NCBI GenBank assembly: GCA_019243635.1
Contig: JAFAUB010000158.1
Span: 17,156-81,155, forward strand
Direction of reading: 5' to 3'
Source of the DNA: Pseudonocardiales bacterium
GTDB taxonomy: Bacteria > Actinomycetota > Actinomycetes > Mycobacteriales > Pseudonocardiaceae
DNA: 64,000 bases
Shown here: piece after piece, positions 50,845 through 59,864 of the stretch
Layout of the letters: each line of letters begins with the position of its first letter
Numbering within the stretch: position 1 is the first letter of the stretch
Notes under the pieces: model-generated
Database searches by the model: none
What the model was told of the DNA's origin: nothing
Seen by the model: only the letters and a program-made list of their open reading frames with translations
Made by a program: the position numbers and the translations under genes

Positions 50845-53589
50845 CTAGGCGACGCTTTGGGGGTCGTCGATGTGGTAGCGGTGGGCTGCCTGGGCGACGA
50901 GGGGGTGGGTCACCTCGCCGCGGCGGGCCAGCGCGGCCAGCGCGGCGACTGTGATCGACTCCGCGTCGACGAGGAAGTGCCGCCGCGCCGCCGGGCGGGT
51001 GTCGGAGAAGCCGAAGCCGTCCGTGCCGAGGGTGACCAGGTCGGTGGGTACCCACGGGCGGATGAGGTCGGGCACCGCGCGCATCCAGTCCGACACCGCG
51101 ACCAGCGGGCCCACCGCTGCGCGCAACGCCCGGGTCACGTGCGGTACCCGGGGCTCGGCCTCGGGATGCAGCAGGTTGTGCCGATCGACCTCGACAGCCT
51201 CGCGACGCAGCTCCGTCCACGACGTCACCGACCACACGGCGGCCTGCACGCCCCAGTCCCGGGCCAGCATCTCCTGGGCTCGCAGCGCCCACGGCAGCGC
51301 CACCCCGGAGGCGGCGAGCTGCACCGCGGGCTTCTCGGGGCTCGACGCCGGCGCGTACCGGTACAGGCCGCGTAGCAGGCCCTCGACGTCGAGGTCCGCA
51401 GGCTCCGCCGGCTGGCGGTAAGGCTCGTTGTAGACGGTGAGGTAGTAGAAGACATTGGGATCGCGCGTGGCGTCCTCGCCGTACATCCGGCGCAGCCCGT
51501 CGCGGACGATATGGGCGATCTCGAAGCCCCACGCCGGGTCGTAGGCCACCACGGCGGGGTTGGTCGCGGCGAGCAGGTGAGAGTGCCCGTCGTTGTGCTG
51601 TAGACCCTCGCCGACCAGCGTGGTGCGCCCGGCGGTCGCGCCGAGCAGGAAACCGCGGGCCATCTGGTCGCCGGCCGCCCACAGGCCGTCGCCGGTGCGC
51701 TGGAAGCCGAACATCGAGTAGAAGATGTAGACCGGGATCAGCGGCTCGTTGTGGGTGGCGTAGGAGGTACCCGCCGCGGTGAACGACGCGGTGGAGCCCG
51801 CCTCGTTGATGCCCTCATGCAGGATCTGGCCCTGCTCACTCTCCCGGTAGGCCAGCATCAGCTCGGCGTCCACCGAGGTGTAGAGCTGCCCATGCGGGTT
51901 GTAGATCTTCTGCGTGGGGAACATCGAGTCCATGCCGAACGTGCGCGCCTCGTCCGGGATGATCGGTACGAACCGCGGCCCGATCTCAGGATCCTTGATC
52001 AGCTCGCGGAGCTGGCGGACGAACGCCATCGTGGTGGCGACCTCCTGCTTGCCTGACCCGCGGCGCAGCACGTCGTAGACCTTGTCGCCGGGCAGCGCCA
52101 GGGTCTTGGACTTGGTCCGTCGCTCGGGCAGGAACCCGCCGAGCGCCCGGCGGCGCTCGCACATGTACTGGATCTCCGGCGCGTCCGGTCCCGGGTGGTA
52201 GTACGGCGGCAGCGTGGGGTCCTCCTCGAGCTGCGCGTCGGAGATGGGGATGCGCTGGGCGTCGCGAAGGAGCTTGAGATCCTCCAGGGCGAGCTTCTTC
52301 ATCTGGTGGGTGGCGTTGCGGCCCTCGAAGTGTGGGCCCAGGCCGTACCCCTTGATGGTCTTGGCCAGGATCACCGTGGGCTGGCCGTGGTGCTGGGTGG
52401 CGGCCTGGTAGGCGGCGTAGACCTTGCGGTAGTCGTGCCCACCGCGCTTGAGGTTCCAGATGTCGGCGTCGGACAGGTCTTTGACGAGCTCCTTGGTGCG
52501 TGGGTCACGGCCGAAGAAGTGCTCCCGCACGTAGCCGCCGTCGTTGGCCTTGTAGGTCTGGTAGTCACCGTCGGCCGTGACGTTCATCAGGTTCACCAGC
52601 GCGCCCTGCCGGTCGGCGAACAGCAGGCCGTCCCACTCGCGGCCCCAGATCACCTTGATGACGTTCCAGCCGGCGCCGCGGAAGAACGCCTCCAGCTCTT
52701 GGATGATCTTGCCGTTGCCCCGGACCGGACCATCGAGGCGCTGCAGGTTGCAGTTCACCACGAAGGTGAGGTTGTCCAGCCCCTCGGTGGCCGCGACCTG
52801 GATCTGCCCGCGTGACTCCGGCTCGTCCATCTCCCCGTCGCCGAGGAAGGCCCACACGTGCTGGTCGGAGGTGTCCTTGAGGCCGCGGGCCTGCAGGTAG
52901 CGGTTGAGCCGGGCCTGGAAGATCGCGTTGATCGCGCCCAGCCCCATCGAGACGGTGGGGAACTCCCAGAAGTCCGGCATCAGCCGAGGGTGCGGGTAGG
53001 ACGGCAGGCCGCCACCCGGGCCGGCGTGAGAGAACTCCTGGCGGAACCCGTCGAGCTGGGCGGCGGCCAGCCGACCCTCCAGGAACGCCCGCGCGTAGAT
53101 ACCCGGAGACGCGTGGCCCTGGATGTAGACCTGGTCGCCGCCGCCGGGATGGTTCTTGCCCCGGAAGAAGTGGTTGAAGCCCACCTCGTAGAGCGCGGCC
53201 GAGGAGGCGTAGGTGGAGATGTGACCGCCGACGCCCACCCCGGGACGCTGCGCCCGATGCACCATCATCGCCGCGTTCCAGCGGATCCAGGCGCGGTAGC
53301 GTCGCTCGGTGTCCTCGTCACCGGGGAACCACGGCTCGTTCTCGGTGGGGATGGTGTTGACGTAGTCTGTGCTGGTCAACGACGGTACGCCGACTCCGGT
53401 CTCGCGGGCCCGTTCGAGCAGCCGCAGCATCAGGTACCGCGCTCGCTGCTTGCCCCCGGACAGCACGGCGGAGTCGAAGGCCTCCAGCCACTCCGCGGTC
53501 TCGTCCGGGTCGATGTCCGGCAGGTGAGCCGCCATGCCGTCGCGGATGACCCGCACCCGAGCGGGCGTGCGTTGTCTCTGCGTGGTCAA
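50845..53589 (-). CDS. aceE: Pyruvate dehydrogenase E1 component, homodimeric (AceE)
   Basis: Thiamine-diphosphate enzyme that decarboxylates pyruvate and feeds the pyruvate dehydrogenase complex. It has about 914 residues. I choose TTG 53589 because GAGGAG lies six bases upstream and [20 protein letters not shown] leads directly into the normal N-terminus [20 protein letters not shown] at residue 19 is an alternative. The ThDP motif is [12 protein letters not shown] ... [29 protein letters not shown] (His), the loop [10 protein letters not shown] and [20 protein letters not shown] in the C-terminal half are family boxes. No E2 or E3 gene is adjacent, as usual in actinobacteria. Its end faces the dead pirin gene. 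Confidence 0.94.
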   Translation of the reverse strand: MTTQRQRTPARVRVIRDGMAAHLPDIDPDETAEWLEAFDSAVLSGGKQRARYLMLRLLERARETGVGVPSLTSTDYVNTIPTENEPWFPGDEDTERRYRAWIRWNAAMMVHRAQRPGVGVGGHISTYASSAALYEVGFNHFFRGKNHPGGGDQVYIQGHASPGIYARAFLEGRLAAAQLDGFRQEFSHAGPGGGLPSYPHPRLMPDFWEFPTVSMGLGAINAIFQARLNRYLQARGLKDTSDQHVWAFLGDGEMDEPESRGQIQVAATEGLDNLTFVVNCNLQRLDGPVRGNGKIIQELEAFFRGAGWNVIKVIWGREWDGLLFADRQGALVNLMNVTADGDYQTYKANDGGYVREHFFGRDPRTKELVKDLSDADIWNLKRGGHDYRKVYAAYQAATQHHGQPTVILAKTIKGYGLGPHFEGRNATHQMKKLALEDLKLLRDAQRIPISDAQLEEDPTLPPYYHPGPDAPEIQYMCERRRALGGFLPERRTKSKTLALPGDKVYDVLRRGSGKQEVATTMAFVRQLRELIKDPEIGPRFVPIIPDEARTFGMDSMFPTQKIYNPHGQLYTSVDAELMLAYRESEQGQILHEGINEAGSTASFTAAGTSYATHNEPLIPVYIFYSMFGFQRTGDGLWAAGDQMARGFLLGATAGRTTLVGEGLQHNDGHSHLLAATNPAVVAYDPAWGFEIAHIVRDGLRRMYGEDATRDPNVFYYLTVYNEPYRQPAEPADLDVEGLLRGLYRYAPASSPEKPAVQLAASGVALPWALRAQEMLARDWGVQAAVWSVTSWTELRREAVEVDRHNLLHPEAEPRVPHVTRALRAAVGPLVAVSDWMRAVPDLIRPWVPTDLVTLGTDGFGFSDTRPAARRHFLVDAESITVAALAALARRGEVTHPLVAQAAHRYHIDDPQSVA

Positions 53590-53855
53590 GGAATCTCCTC
53601 GCCTCGAACTGTCGTGGTATGCCGGCCCGCGGTAGCGTGACGCTGGCTGCCTATGACCATCGTGCCCCATGCTTGTCGGCCCTCGCGATCGGCGTCACCG
53701 CTATCCACAGGGTCGTCCTCTGGCGAGCCAGATCGGCGTGTCCCGCCGCCGGCAGTTGCGCTCCGGCCGGACTGCGGTGTTCGCTGGGACGCCATCGGGT
53801 ATATAGGTCGCTGGGCGAACGTCGCCGGGCTTGACATTGTGGAGGGGTGAACACC

Positions 53856-54293
53856 GTGGTCGCCGCTGCGGCGGGAGACACCGGCAAACTCGGCATCGCC
53901 GAGAGGCTCGGGATCGAATCGGACATGGTCGTGCAGGAGCTCGGCTGGGACCACGACGTCGACGACGACGTGCGGGCGGCGATCGAGGAGGTGATCGGTG
54001 CCGACCTGGTCGACGAGGACTCCGACGAGATCGTCGATGTGGTACTGCTGTGGTGGCGTGACCAGGACGGTGATCTCGTGGACACCCTCGTCGACGCCAG
54101 GGCGCCGTTGGCTGATAATGGCGTGATCTGGGTGTTCACGCCGAAGACCGGCCGGGACGGTCATGTCGAGCCCTCGGACATCGCCGAGGCGGCCCCCACG
54201 GTCGGTCTCGCGCAGACGTCCAACATCAGCGTGAGCGACGACTGGGCAGCCACTAGGCTGGCCACGCCGAAGGCGGCCAAGTCCAAACGCTGA
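53856..54293 (+). CDS. DUF3052 protein
   Basis: Conserved actinobacterial acidic protein of about 145 residues and unknown function. Markers are AERLGIESDMVVQELGWDHD, DDVRAAIEEVIGADLVDED, DVVLLWWRDQDGDLVD and GVIWVFTPKTGRDGHVEPSD, followed by AAPTVGLAQTSNISVS. I prefer GTG 53856 because GGAGGGG at 53841-53847 is at the right distance; GTG 53847 overlaps that site. Divergent from aceE across about 260 bases that include TTGACA at 53831-53836 and TATATAGG near 53800. It usually sits beside a peroxiredoxin gene, as here (ahpE 75 bases downstream). Confidence 0.85.
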   Translation: MVAAAAGDTGKLGIAERLGIESDMVVQELGWDHDVDDDVRAAIEEVIGADLVDEDSDEIVDVVLLWWRDQDGDLVDTLVDARAPLADNGVIWVFTPKTGRDGHVEPSDIAEAAPTVGLAQTSNISVSDDWAATRLATPKAAKSKR

Positions 54294-54367
54294 ACCGCCG
54301 GACCCGAAGCTGGGAGACCTCGCGCCACGTGGCGCGAGGTCGGGATGAGTCGAGGAGGGCTGAGCAC

Positions 54368-54832
54368 ATGCCGCTGGAGGTCGGGGACCAGGCACCGGAC
54401 TTCACCCTGGAGGATCAGAACAACCGGGAACACACGCTCTCGGAGTTCCGCGGTCACCGCAACGTGCTCGTGGTGTTCTACCCACTGGCCTTCAGCCCCA
54501 TCTGCAGCGGCGAGCTCTGCCAGCTCCGCGACGACCTCGCGGAGTTCCAGAACTCCGATGCTCAGGTGCTGGCGGTGTCGGTGGACTCGGCGTACACGCT
54601 CAAGGCCTGGTCGGCGCAGGAGGGCTACGACTTTCCCCTGCTGTCCGATTTCTGGCCACACGGCAAAGTGGCGCGAGACTACGGGGTGTTCAACGACGAA
54701 GCCGGCATCGCTAACCGGGGTACATTCCTGGTGGACACCGACGGCGTGATCCGCTTCGCCGAGATGAGGCAGCCCGACGAAGCTCGTGACCAGACCGCCT
54801 GGAAGCAGGCCCTGGCCGCGCTGCCGGCCTGA
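54368..54832 (+). CDS. ahpE: AhpE-like peroxiredoxin
   Basis: Cytosolic peroxiredoxin, 154 residues from ATG 54368 with GAGGAGGG upstream. The peroxidatic cysteine is C46 in YPLAFSPICSGELC. Mycobacterial AhpE is a 1-Cys enzyme with Asp at the following position (GELDQLRD); here that residue is a second cysteine, C51, five residues on, which could act as a resolving cysteine as in Bcp/PrxQ. Other family pieces: QAPDFTLEDQNNREHTLSEF, VLAVSVDSAYTLKAW, GIANRGTFLVDTDG. Downstream of the DUF3052 gene, upstream of tRNA-Val. Confidence 0.9.
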   Translation: MPLEVGDQAPDFTLEDQNNREHTLSEFRGHRNVLVVFYPLAFSPICSGELCQLRDDLAEFQNSDAQVLAVSVDSAYTLKAWSAQEGYDFPLLSDFWPHGKVARDYGVFNDEAGIANRGTFLVDTDGVIRFAEMRQPDEARDQTAWKQALAALPA

Positions 54833-54882
54833 ACGCCGTCGGCGGTGAACACGCCGTGCCACCCGGGTTCCCCGGTGGCGTC

Positions 54883-54954
54883 GGGCGCATAGCTCAGTGG
54901 AAGAGCGCTCGCCTTACACGCGAGTGGTCGCAGGTTCGAACCCTGCTGCGCCCA
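54883..54954 (+). tRNA. tRNA-Val (anticodon UAC)
   Basis: A complete type-I cloverleaf of 72 bases. The acceptor stem GGGCGCA pairs with TGCGCCC; the D-arm is GCTCAGTGGAAGAGC; the anticodon stem CTCGC/GCGAG has loop CTTACAC (anticodon TAC); the T-arm is GCAGG-TTCGAAC-CCTGC; the discriminator is A. CCA is not encoded. It lies between ahpE and the HtrA-like gene. Confidence 0.95.
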
Positions 54955-55006
54955 CGACTGAGTGAGCCGCGCGGGGAGCGGCCGCTGTACAACTTCCTCA
55001 GGGCCG

Positions 55007-56359
55007 TCAGTTCGGCGGGCCGGCCGCCAGTTGCGCTGTGGCGTTGTGCTGCTGACCCGATGGGTCTACCCAGGCCAGGCGCACCAGGTCTCCAGGGTGG
55101 TGATCGGTCAGCAGGGTGGTGAGCGTCGTCGGGGAGTCGACTGTCGTTCCGTCCAACGACACGATGATGTCTCCCGTGGCCAGCCCGGATTGCTCACCGG
55201 GTGAGCCAGGTGTGACGCCCGCGACGAGAGCGCCGGGGACGACAGAGCTGTACCGGCTCCTGGACCTGCCTCGCTCATGCGGTCCCATCGGGACAGGGGC
55301 CTCCTGGACCACGATGCCGAGCATGCCGGTCGGTCCGATATGGACGGTCGTGGAGGCGGTCCCGGCCTCGATCTGCTTGCTGATCGCGATCGCATCGTTG
55401 ATCGGGATCGCGAAACCCTCCCCACTGGAGGACGGGAACCCCGCCCCGGTAGAGGCTGCGGTGTCGACGCCGATGACCTGTCCGGCGGTGTTGACCAGCG
55501 AGCCACCGGAGTCACCGGGCCGCAGGGCGGCGGTGACCTGGATCAGCCCGGCGAGCTGCTCAACACCGCCAGTGGTGTCGTCGCTGACGGTGATCGCCTG
55601 GTCGAGGGCGGATACCGTGCCCGCCACGATGCTCGGGGTACCACCGAGGCCACCGGCGTTGCCGATCGCCGCGATCTCGTCGGCGACCGCCACCGTGCTG
55701 GAGTCTCCTATCGAGGCGGCCTGCAAGCCCGAGGCACCCTGCAGTTGGAGCACGGCGATGTCATGACTGGAGTCGTAGCCGACGACCGTCGCTGGGTAGG
55801 TCCGGCCGTTGCCGACGTCAGTGACGGTGATGCTGGTGGCGCCGCGGATCACGTGGTTGTTGGTGAGGACATCTCCGAAGGAGCTGAGCACGATTCCGGT
55901 ACCGGCGGCAGCGGCGTTCTGGTCGCCTAGCTGGGTGTTGATATCCACCAGACCAGGGTCGACCCTGGCCGCGAGCGCCACGAGGTTCACCGACCCACCC
56001 GACGGCGAGGCTGAGGGCGGCGCGAGAGCCGGCGTGAGCCGGTGGACGCAGTTCCGGTCTAGGACGCGGTAGTGGATCCCCCTGCAGGTTGTGACCGCGT
56101 CTGGTGGGCTGCCCTGCGTGGGAGCGGCTGCGCCGCTGGGAGGGACTGGCGCTGGGGTGGGCCCGGGCAGGGCGGGTGGGGAGACAGCTGGTGGGCCCAC
56201 GGTCGTTAACGGTGCCAGGTCTGACGCCGGGACTGATGGCGCGGAGGTGGCCGTCGGGTTACCGCATCCGGTGAGCGCCGCGCCTGCCACGAGGAGAGCA
56301 CCCAGGACGGTGAGCCGAAGGCGAGCCGCGCAAACCACCTCGAACCCAGCAATAGCCAT
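55007..56359 (-). CDS. HtrA-like trypsin/PDZ lipoprotein protease
   Basis: Surface-attached serine protease, 450 residues. Lipoprotein signal with lipobox LTGC (Cys32) after AARLRLTVLGALLVAGAA. A Pro/Ser/Thr-rich wall-spanning linker (about 35-95) includes a short CRGIHYRVLDRNCVHRL piece with two cysteines. The trypsin-like domain (about 125-320) has His in LTNNHVIRGA, Asp in SSHDIAVLQLQG and Ser in LRPGDSGGSLVNTAG, a full triad. A PDZ domain (about 345-445) has VAGVTPGSPGEQSGLATGD and IIVSLDGTTV. HtrA/DegP-like enzymes handle misfolded or signalling proteins outside the membrane. Monocistronic; faces tRNA-Val. Confidence 0.9.
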   Translation of the reverse strand: MAIAGFEVVCAARLRLTVLGALLVAGAALTGCGNPTATSAPSVPASDLAPLTTVGPPAVSPPALPGPTPAPVPPSGAAAPTQGSPPDAVTTCRGIHYRVLDRNCVHRLTPALAPPSASPSGGSVNLVALAARVDPGLVDINTQLGDQNAAAAGTGIVLSSFGDVLTNNHVIRGATSITVTDVGNGRTYPATVVGYDSSHDIAVLQLQGASGLQAASIGDSSTVAVADEIAAIGNAGGLGGTPSIVAGTVSALDQAITVSDDTTGGVEQLAGLIQVTAALRPGDSGGSLVNTAGQVIGVDTAASTGAGFPSSSGEGFAIPINDAIAISKQIEAGTASTTVHIGPTGMLGIVVQEAPVPMGPHERGRSRSRYSSVVPGALVAGVTPGSPGEQSGLATGDIIVSLDGTTVDSPTTLTTLLTDHHPGDLVRLAWVDPSGQQHNATAQLAAGPPN

Positions 56360-56512
56360 GTGGACCCTCGCAGTCGCTCATTTCTCGCCCGCGACGCTGC
56401 ACCCCGAAGGTGAACAGCAGGGGCTCAGCGGTCGACGAGGGGATTGCGGTAACCCCTACAGGGAACAACTTCCTCTGGGAGAGATCGACATAGTAGGGCT
56501 CCCTACACCACG

Positions 56513-56986
56513 TCAGGTTCTGGTGAGGGCATGAATCCGGGGTGCCGCGTGCGGCCAGCCCGCGAGCAGCTCGGCGCGCCGGCCGAGGCGGAAGGCCGAC
56601 CACGTGAACGGCGGCGCCATGGTGGTGCCCGCCAGAGTCCACTCGCCCAGCGGTCCAGAACCCTGCCACACTCCCGCGGGCACCACGATCTGTGGCCTCG
56701 CTCCCCTCGCGCAGTCCGGTCCCAGGACCGGCTGCTCGACCCGCCCTCCCGGATGGAGCAGGAGCATCCGCAGCGGTGATCCGGCGTACCAGTGGTAGGT
56801 CTCCACGCTGTGGAGCGCGTGCAGTGCGGAGAAGTTCGGGGCGAGCAGCATGAAGTAGATCATCGAGATGTGCGCGTCGATGTAGGTCTGACGGAAAAGG
56901 CCGCCTTCCCCCGGCAGCCGCTCCAGTCCGAGCAGTTGCACGATCCGCTCCCCCTCCGCGCGCTCCGGTGGCCCGAATCTGGACAT
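56513..56986 (-). CDS. Cupin of the DUF985 family
   Basis: 157-residue single cupin. Typical strings are EGERIVQLLGLERLPGEGGL and FRQTYID, then IYFMLLAPNFSALHALHSVE and TYHWYAGSPLRMLLLHPGG, VVPAGVWQGSGPLGEWTLAG and TTMAPPFTWSAFRLG. This matches cupin_5 (DUF985), whose members are thought to bind sugar nucleotides or related ligands, but no reaction is established. The ATG is 56986. The RELL-like C-terminal helix is short. Divergent from the acyl-CoA synthetase across a 316-base gap. Confidence 0.82.
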   Translation of the reverse strand: MSRFGPPERAEGERIVQLLGLERLPGEGGLFRQTYIDAHISMIYFMLLAPNFSALHALHSVETYHWYAGSPLRMLLLHPGGRVEQPVLGPDCARGARPQIVVPAGVWQGSGPLGEWTLAGTTMAPPFTWSAFRLGRRAELLAGWPHAAPRIHALTRT

Positions 56987-57302
56987 GTGCCGTTGCTGTC
57001 CTTAAGCGGGATGGCCCAGCACGGGGGCTCGGCGACGCGGAAACCAGGGCGCCGATGGACTCGGTGCGACGGCCTGCCCGCTGCAGCAGTGTTCGCCAGA
57101 CCAGGGACATCGCCACCCAGACATCGGTGGCTGTTCCCCCGCTGAGAGCACGTGAGTCGGCAGCAGCACAGGAAGGAAGCAGTTGAACGCGAACCCCGGG
57201 GCGAGGTTGGAGGTCATCCACCATTCGAACGGCCGGGCATCACCATCGACGGTGACAGCATGCTCGACCATAACATCGGATATTACCGAGAAAGGACATG
57301 GA
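56987..57302. other. 316-base divergent gap
   Basis: It should hold promoters for the DUF985 cupin (leftward) and the acyl-CoA synthetase (rightward). An AT-richer patch near 57268-57286 (CATAACATCGGATATTAC) lies just ahead of the synthetase ribosome site and could be its -10 area. A minus-strand frame with a hydrophobic stretch (FNCFLPVLLPTHVL) crosses part of it, but it lacks family resemblance and its codon bias is poor. Confidence 0.35.
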
Positions 57303-58757
57303 GTGGGCGCGCCACCGTTGTTACCGATTCTGCATGAGCCCACCGACGCCGAGGCGGTGCGGTTCGGGCAGTGTTCCGTGACCTATCGAGAGCTGCGTGT
57401 GACGGCCGCGGCACTGGCGCGTCGAGTGTCCGATGCCCGGCGCGTCGCGATCTGGGCGCGGCCGGAGCCGGAGACCTGCGTGGCGATGGTGGCGGCACTC
57501 GTGGCCGGCGTGCCCGCAGTGCCGGTCAACCCCAGGCTGGGGACTCTCGAGCTGCGGCACCTCGTCTCCGACGCGGCTCCCGATCTCGTGCTCACCGCCC
57601 CGCGGGCCTCATTGCCGGCGGCGCTTCGTGCCCTACCGCGGCTCGCCGTCGACCTGGGCACCCAAGGTGGATCGATGCAGGGCGCCTCGATGCCGCCCGA
57701 GCCCGATCCCGAGTCACCGGCTCTGATCATCTACACCTCGGGCACCACCGGCCCGCCCAAGGGCGTGGTGCTACCGCGCCGCGCGCTCGCCGCGGACATC
57801 GACGCGCTGGCAGCGGCCTGGGGATGGACCGCCCAGGACGTCCTGGTGCACGCGCTGCCGCTGTTCCACGTGCACGGCCTGGTGCTCGGCGTGCTCGGGC
57901 CGCTGCGGCTCGGCGGCGCGTTGCACCATCTGGGCTCGTTCTCGGTGGACGGGGTGGCCCGGGAACTGGGTGGCTCCGCGACGATGCTGTTCGGGGTGCC
58001 GACGATGTACCACCGGCTGGCTGCGGCCGCTGAGCGGGATCCGCAGGTCGCTGCGGTGCTGGGTCGAGCGCGGTTGCTCGTCTCGGGCTCGGCCGCGCTG
58101 TCGGTCAGTGACCACCGGCGAATCGCGGTGGCAACCGGCCAGCACGTGGTGCAGCGGTACGGGATGACCGAGTCGCTGATCACCTGCGCGGTGCGCGCCG
58201 AAGGGCCACGCGAGCCGGGCACTGTCGGGCCGCCGCTGGACGGGGTGGCGCTGCGGCTGGTGGACGACCATGGCGAGATCCTCGAGGCGCCAGACGACGA
58301 GGCCGTCGGCGAGATCGAAGTCGCCGGCCCGACGTTGTTCCTCGGCTACCTCAACCGGTCCGACGCCACCGCCGAGTCGATGCGCGAGGGCTGGTTTCGC
58401 ACCGGCGACCTCGCCACCCGCGGCCTGGACGGTGGCCTGCGGCTGGTTGGGCGGCGCGCCACGGACCTGATCTCCAGCGGTGGATACAAGATCGGTGCGG
58501 GGGAGATCGAGAACGCTCTGCTGGAGCACCCGGGGGTCACCGAGGTCGCGGTGACCGGGGAGCCGGATCCCGACCTCGGAGAGCGGGTGGTGGCCTGGGT
58601 GGTCGCCGTCGGCGATCCGCCGCCCGCTGCGGCCGAGTTCGCGGAGCACGTCGCCAGGCTGCTCGCGCCGCACAAGCGACCCCGGGTGGTGCACTACCTC
58701 CCCGCGCTACCCCGCAACGAGATGGGCAAGGTCCGCAAGAGCGAGCTCCGTCGGTAG
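57303..58757 (+). CDS. Acyl-CoA synthetase (FadD36/MatB-like)
   Basis: ANL-superfamily ligase that activates a carboxylic acid as its CoA thioester via an acyl-AMP. It has 484 residues from GTG 57303 (AAAGGA upstream). The P-loop is IIYTSGTTGPPKGVVLPRRAL; LFHVHGLVLGVLGPL, YGMTESLI, GWFRTGDLATRG and the C-terminal NEMGKVRKSEL (catalytic Lys) are complete. The short N-terminus, LVHALPLFHVHGLVLG and overall length recall mycobacterial FadD36 and malonyl-CoA synthetase MatB, so a short dicarboxylic acid such as malonate or methylmalonate may be the substrate; that is inference. cobD follows 39 bases downstream. Confidence 0.9.
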   Translation: MGAPPLLPILHEPTDAEAVRFGQCSVTYRELRVTAAALARRVSDARRVAIWARPEPETCVAMVAALVAGVPAVPVNPRLGTLELRHLVSDAAPDLVLTAPRASLPAALRALPRLAVDLGTQGGSMQGASMPPEPDPESPALIIYTSGTTGPPKGVVLPRRALAADIDALAAAWGWTAQDVLVHALPLFHVHGLVLGVLGPLRLGGALHHLGSFSVDGVARELGGSATMLFGVPTMYHRLAAAAERDPQVAAVLGRARLLVSGSAALSVSDHRRIAVATGQHVVQRYGMTESLITCAVRAEGPREPGTVGPPLDGVALRLVDDHGEILEAPDDEAVGEIEVAGPTLFLGYLNRSDATAESMREGWFRTGDLATRGLDGGLRLVGRRATDLISSGGYKIGAGEIENALLEHPGVTEVAVTGEPDPDLGERVVAWVVAVGDPPPAAAEFAEHVARLLAPHKRPRVVHYLPALPRNEMGKVRKSELRR

Positions 58758-58796
58758 GATGCCCGCTTCGGTCCGGGACACCTGGAGGGTCGAGGA

Positions 58797-59864
58797 GTGG
58801 GCGCGGCGCGGGCGGTCGGGTTGCTGTTCGGGGTCGCTGCCGATGCGGTGTTCGGCGATCCGCGACGCCATCACCCGGTGGCTGCTTTCGGGCGAGCAGC
58901 CGCGACTGCCGAACGCGCCTGCTACGCCGAGCACCGGTGGGCCGGGCTGGTCTACACCGGCACTCTGGTCGGCGCCGCGGCGGCGGTCGGTGGCCTGATG
59001 GAACGGGCCGGACGTGGGCGAGCTGCCGTGCGGGTGGCAGGAACCGCGCTGGCTACCTGGGTCGCGCTGGGGGGGACCTCGCTGGCCGAGGAAGGCGCCG
59101 CGATGGCCCGGGCGCTGAACGCTGGGGACCTCGACACCGCCCGGGCCCGACTACCGCGCCTGTGCGGCCGTGAGCCGGACGCTCTTGATCTGGCCGGGAT
59201 GGCCAGGGCAGGTGTGGAGTCGATCGCCGAGAACACCTCCGACGCCATCGTCGCCCCGCTGGTCTGGGGCGCGGTGGCCGGTGCGCCCGGGTTACTGGCC
59301 TACCGCGCGGTCAACACTCTGGATGCGATGGTCGGCTACCGGTCGCCGCAGTACCGGCGGTTCGGTTGGGCCTCGGCGCGGCTGGATGACCTGGCCAACC
59401 TGGTGCCGTCGCGAGCGGCCGCCGTGCTGACCATCCTGTGCGCGCCGCTGGTGGGTGGTTCGGCCCTCGGCGCCTGGCAAGCCCTCCGGCGCGACGCGGC
59501 CGCGCATCCCAGCCCCAACGCGGGGCAGGTCGAGGCGGCGTTCGCGGGTGCCCTTCAGGTGCGGCTGGGTGGGCACACGGTCTACCCGCACGGCACCGAG
59601 CAGCGCCCGGTACTGGGCCACGGCCGCACTCCCGACGCCAGTGACCTCACCCGAGGAGTCGAGCTGTCCCGGGTGGTCGGGCTCGCGGCCGCGGCGCTGT
59701 GCGCGGCGCTGGCTGCGGTGACTCAGCGGCCGTACCGGTCGGCGAGCGCGGCCACCGGTGGATCGTGCGGGTCCGCTGTGTCGTCCGGATCCGCTGTGTC
59801 GTCCGGATCCGGTGGCTGGTTGTCCTCGCGGCGCCCTTCGGTCGCTTCCTTCCAGGCGAAGTAG
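58797..59864 (+). CDS. cobD: Cobalamin biosynthesis protein CobD/CbiB
   Basis: Membrane enzyme that attaches the aminopropanol arm to adenosylcobyric acid. It has 355 residues from GTG 58797. Family boxes: LLFGVAADAVFGDPRRHHPV, AGVESIAENTSDAIVAPL, YRAVNTLDAMVGYRSPQYRR, DDLANLVPSRAAAVL and SPNAGQVEAAFAGALQVRLG. Several hydrophobic spans are present. The usual protein ends soon after ALCAALAAVTQRP; here the frame continues about 35 residues through SAVSSGSAVSSGSGG into the 3' end of the SURF1 gene on the other strand, a 142-base overlap that includes an 18-base tandem repeat. That tail may be an accident of a lost stop. No other cob gene is adjacent. Confidence 0.92.
   Translation: MGAARAVGLLFGVAADAVFGDPRRHHPVAAFGRAAATAERACYAEHRWAGLVYTGTLVGAAAAVGGLMERAGRGRAAVRVAGTALATWVALGGTSLAEEGAAMARALNAGDLDTARARLPRLCGREPDALDLAGMARAGVESIAENTSDAIVAPLVWGAVAGAPGLLAYRAVNTLDAMVGYRSPQYRRFGWASARLDDLANLVPSRAAAVLTILCAPLVGGSALGAWQALRRDAAAHPSPNAGQVEAAFAGALQVRLGGHTVYPHGTEQRPVLGHGRTPDASDLTRGVELSRVVGLAAAALCAALAAVTQRPYRSASAATGGSCGSAVSSGSAVSSGSGGWLSSRRPSVASFQAK

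Noticed and set aside
57002..57343. 113-residue minus-strand frame between the cupin and the acyl-CoA synthetase
   Set aside because: No family resemblance, runs into the synthetase gene, poor codon bias.
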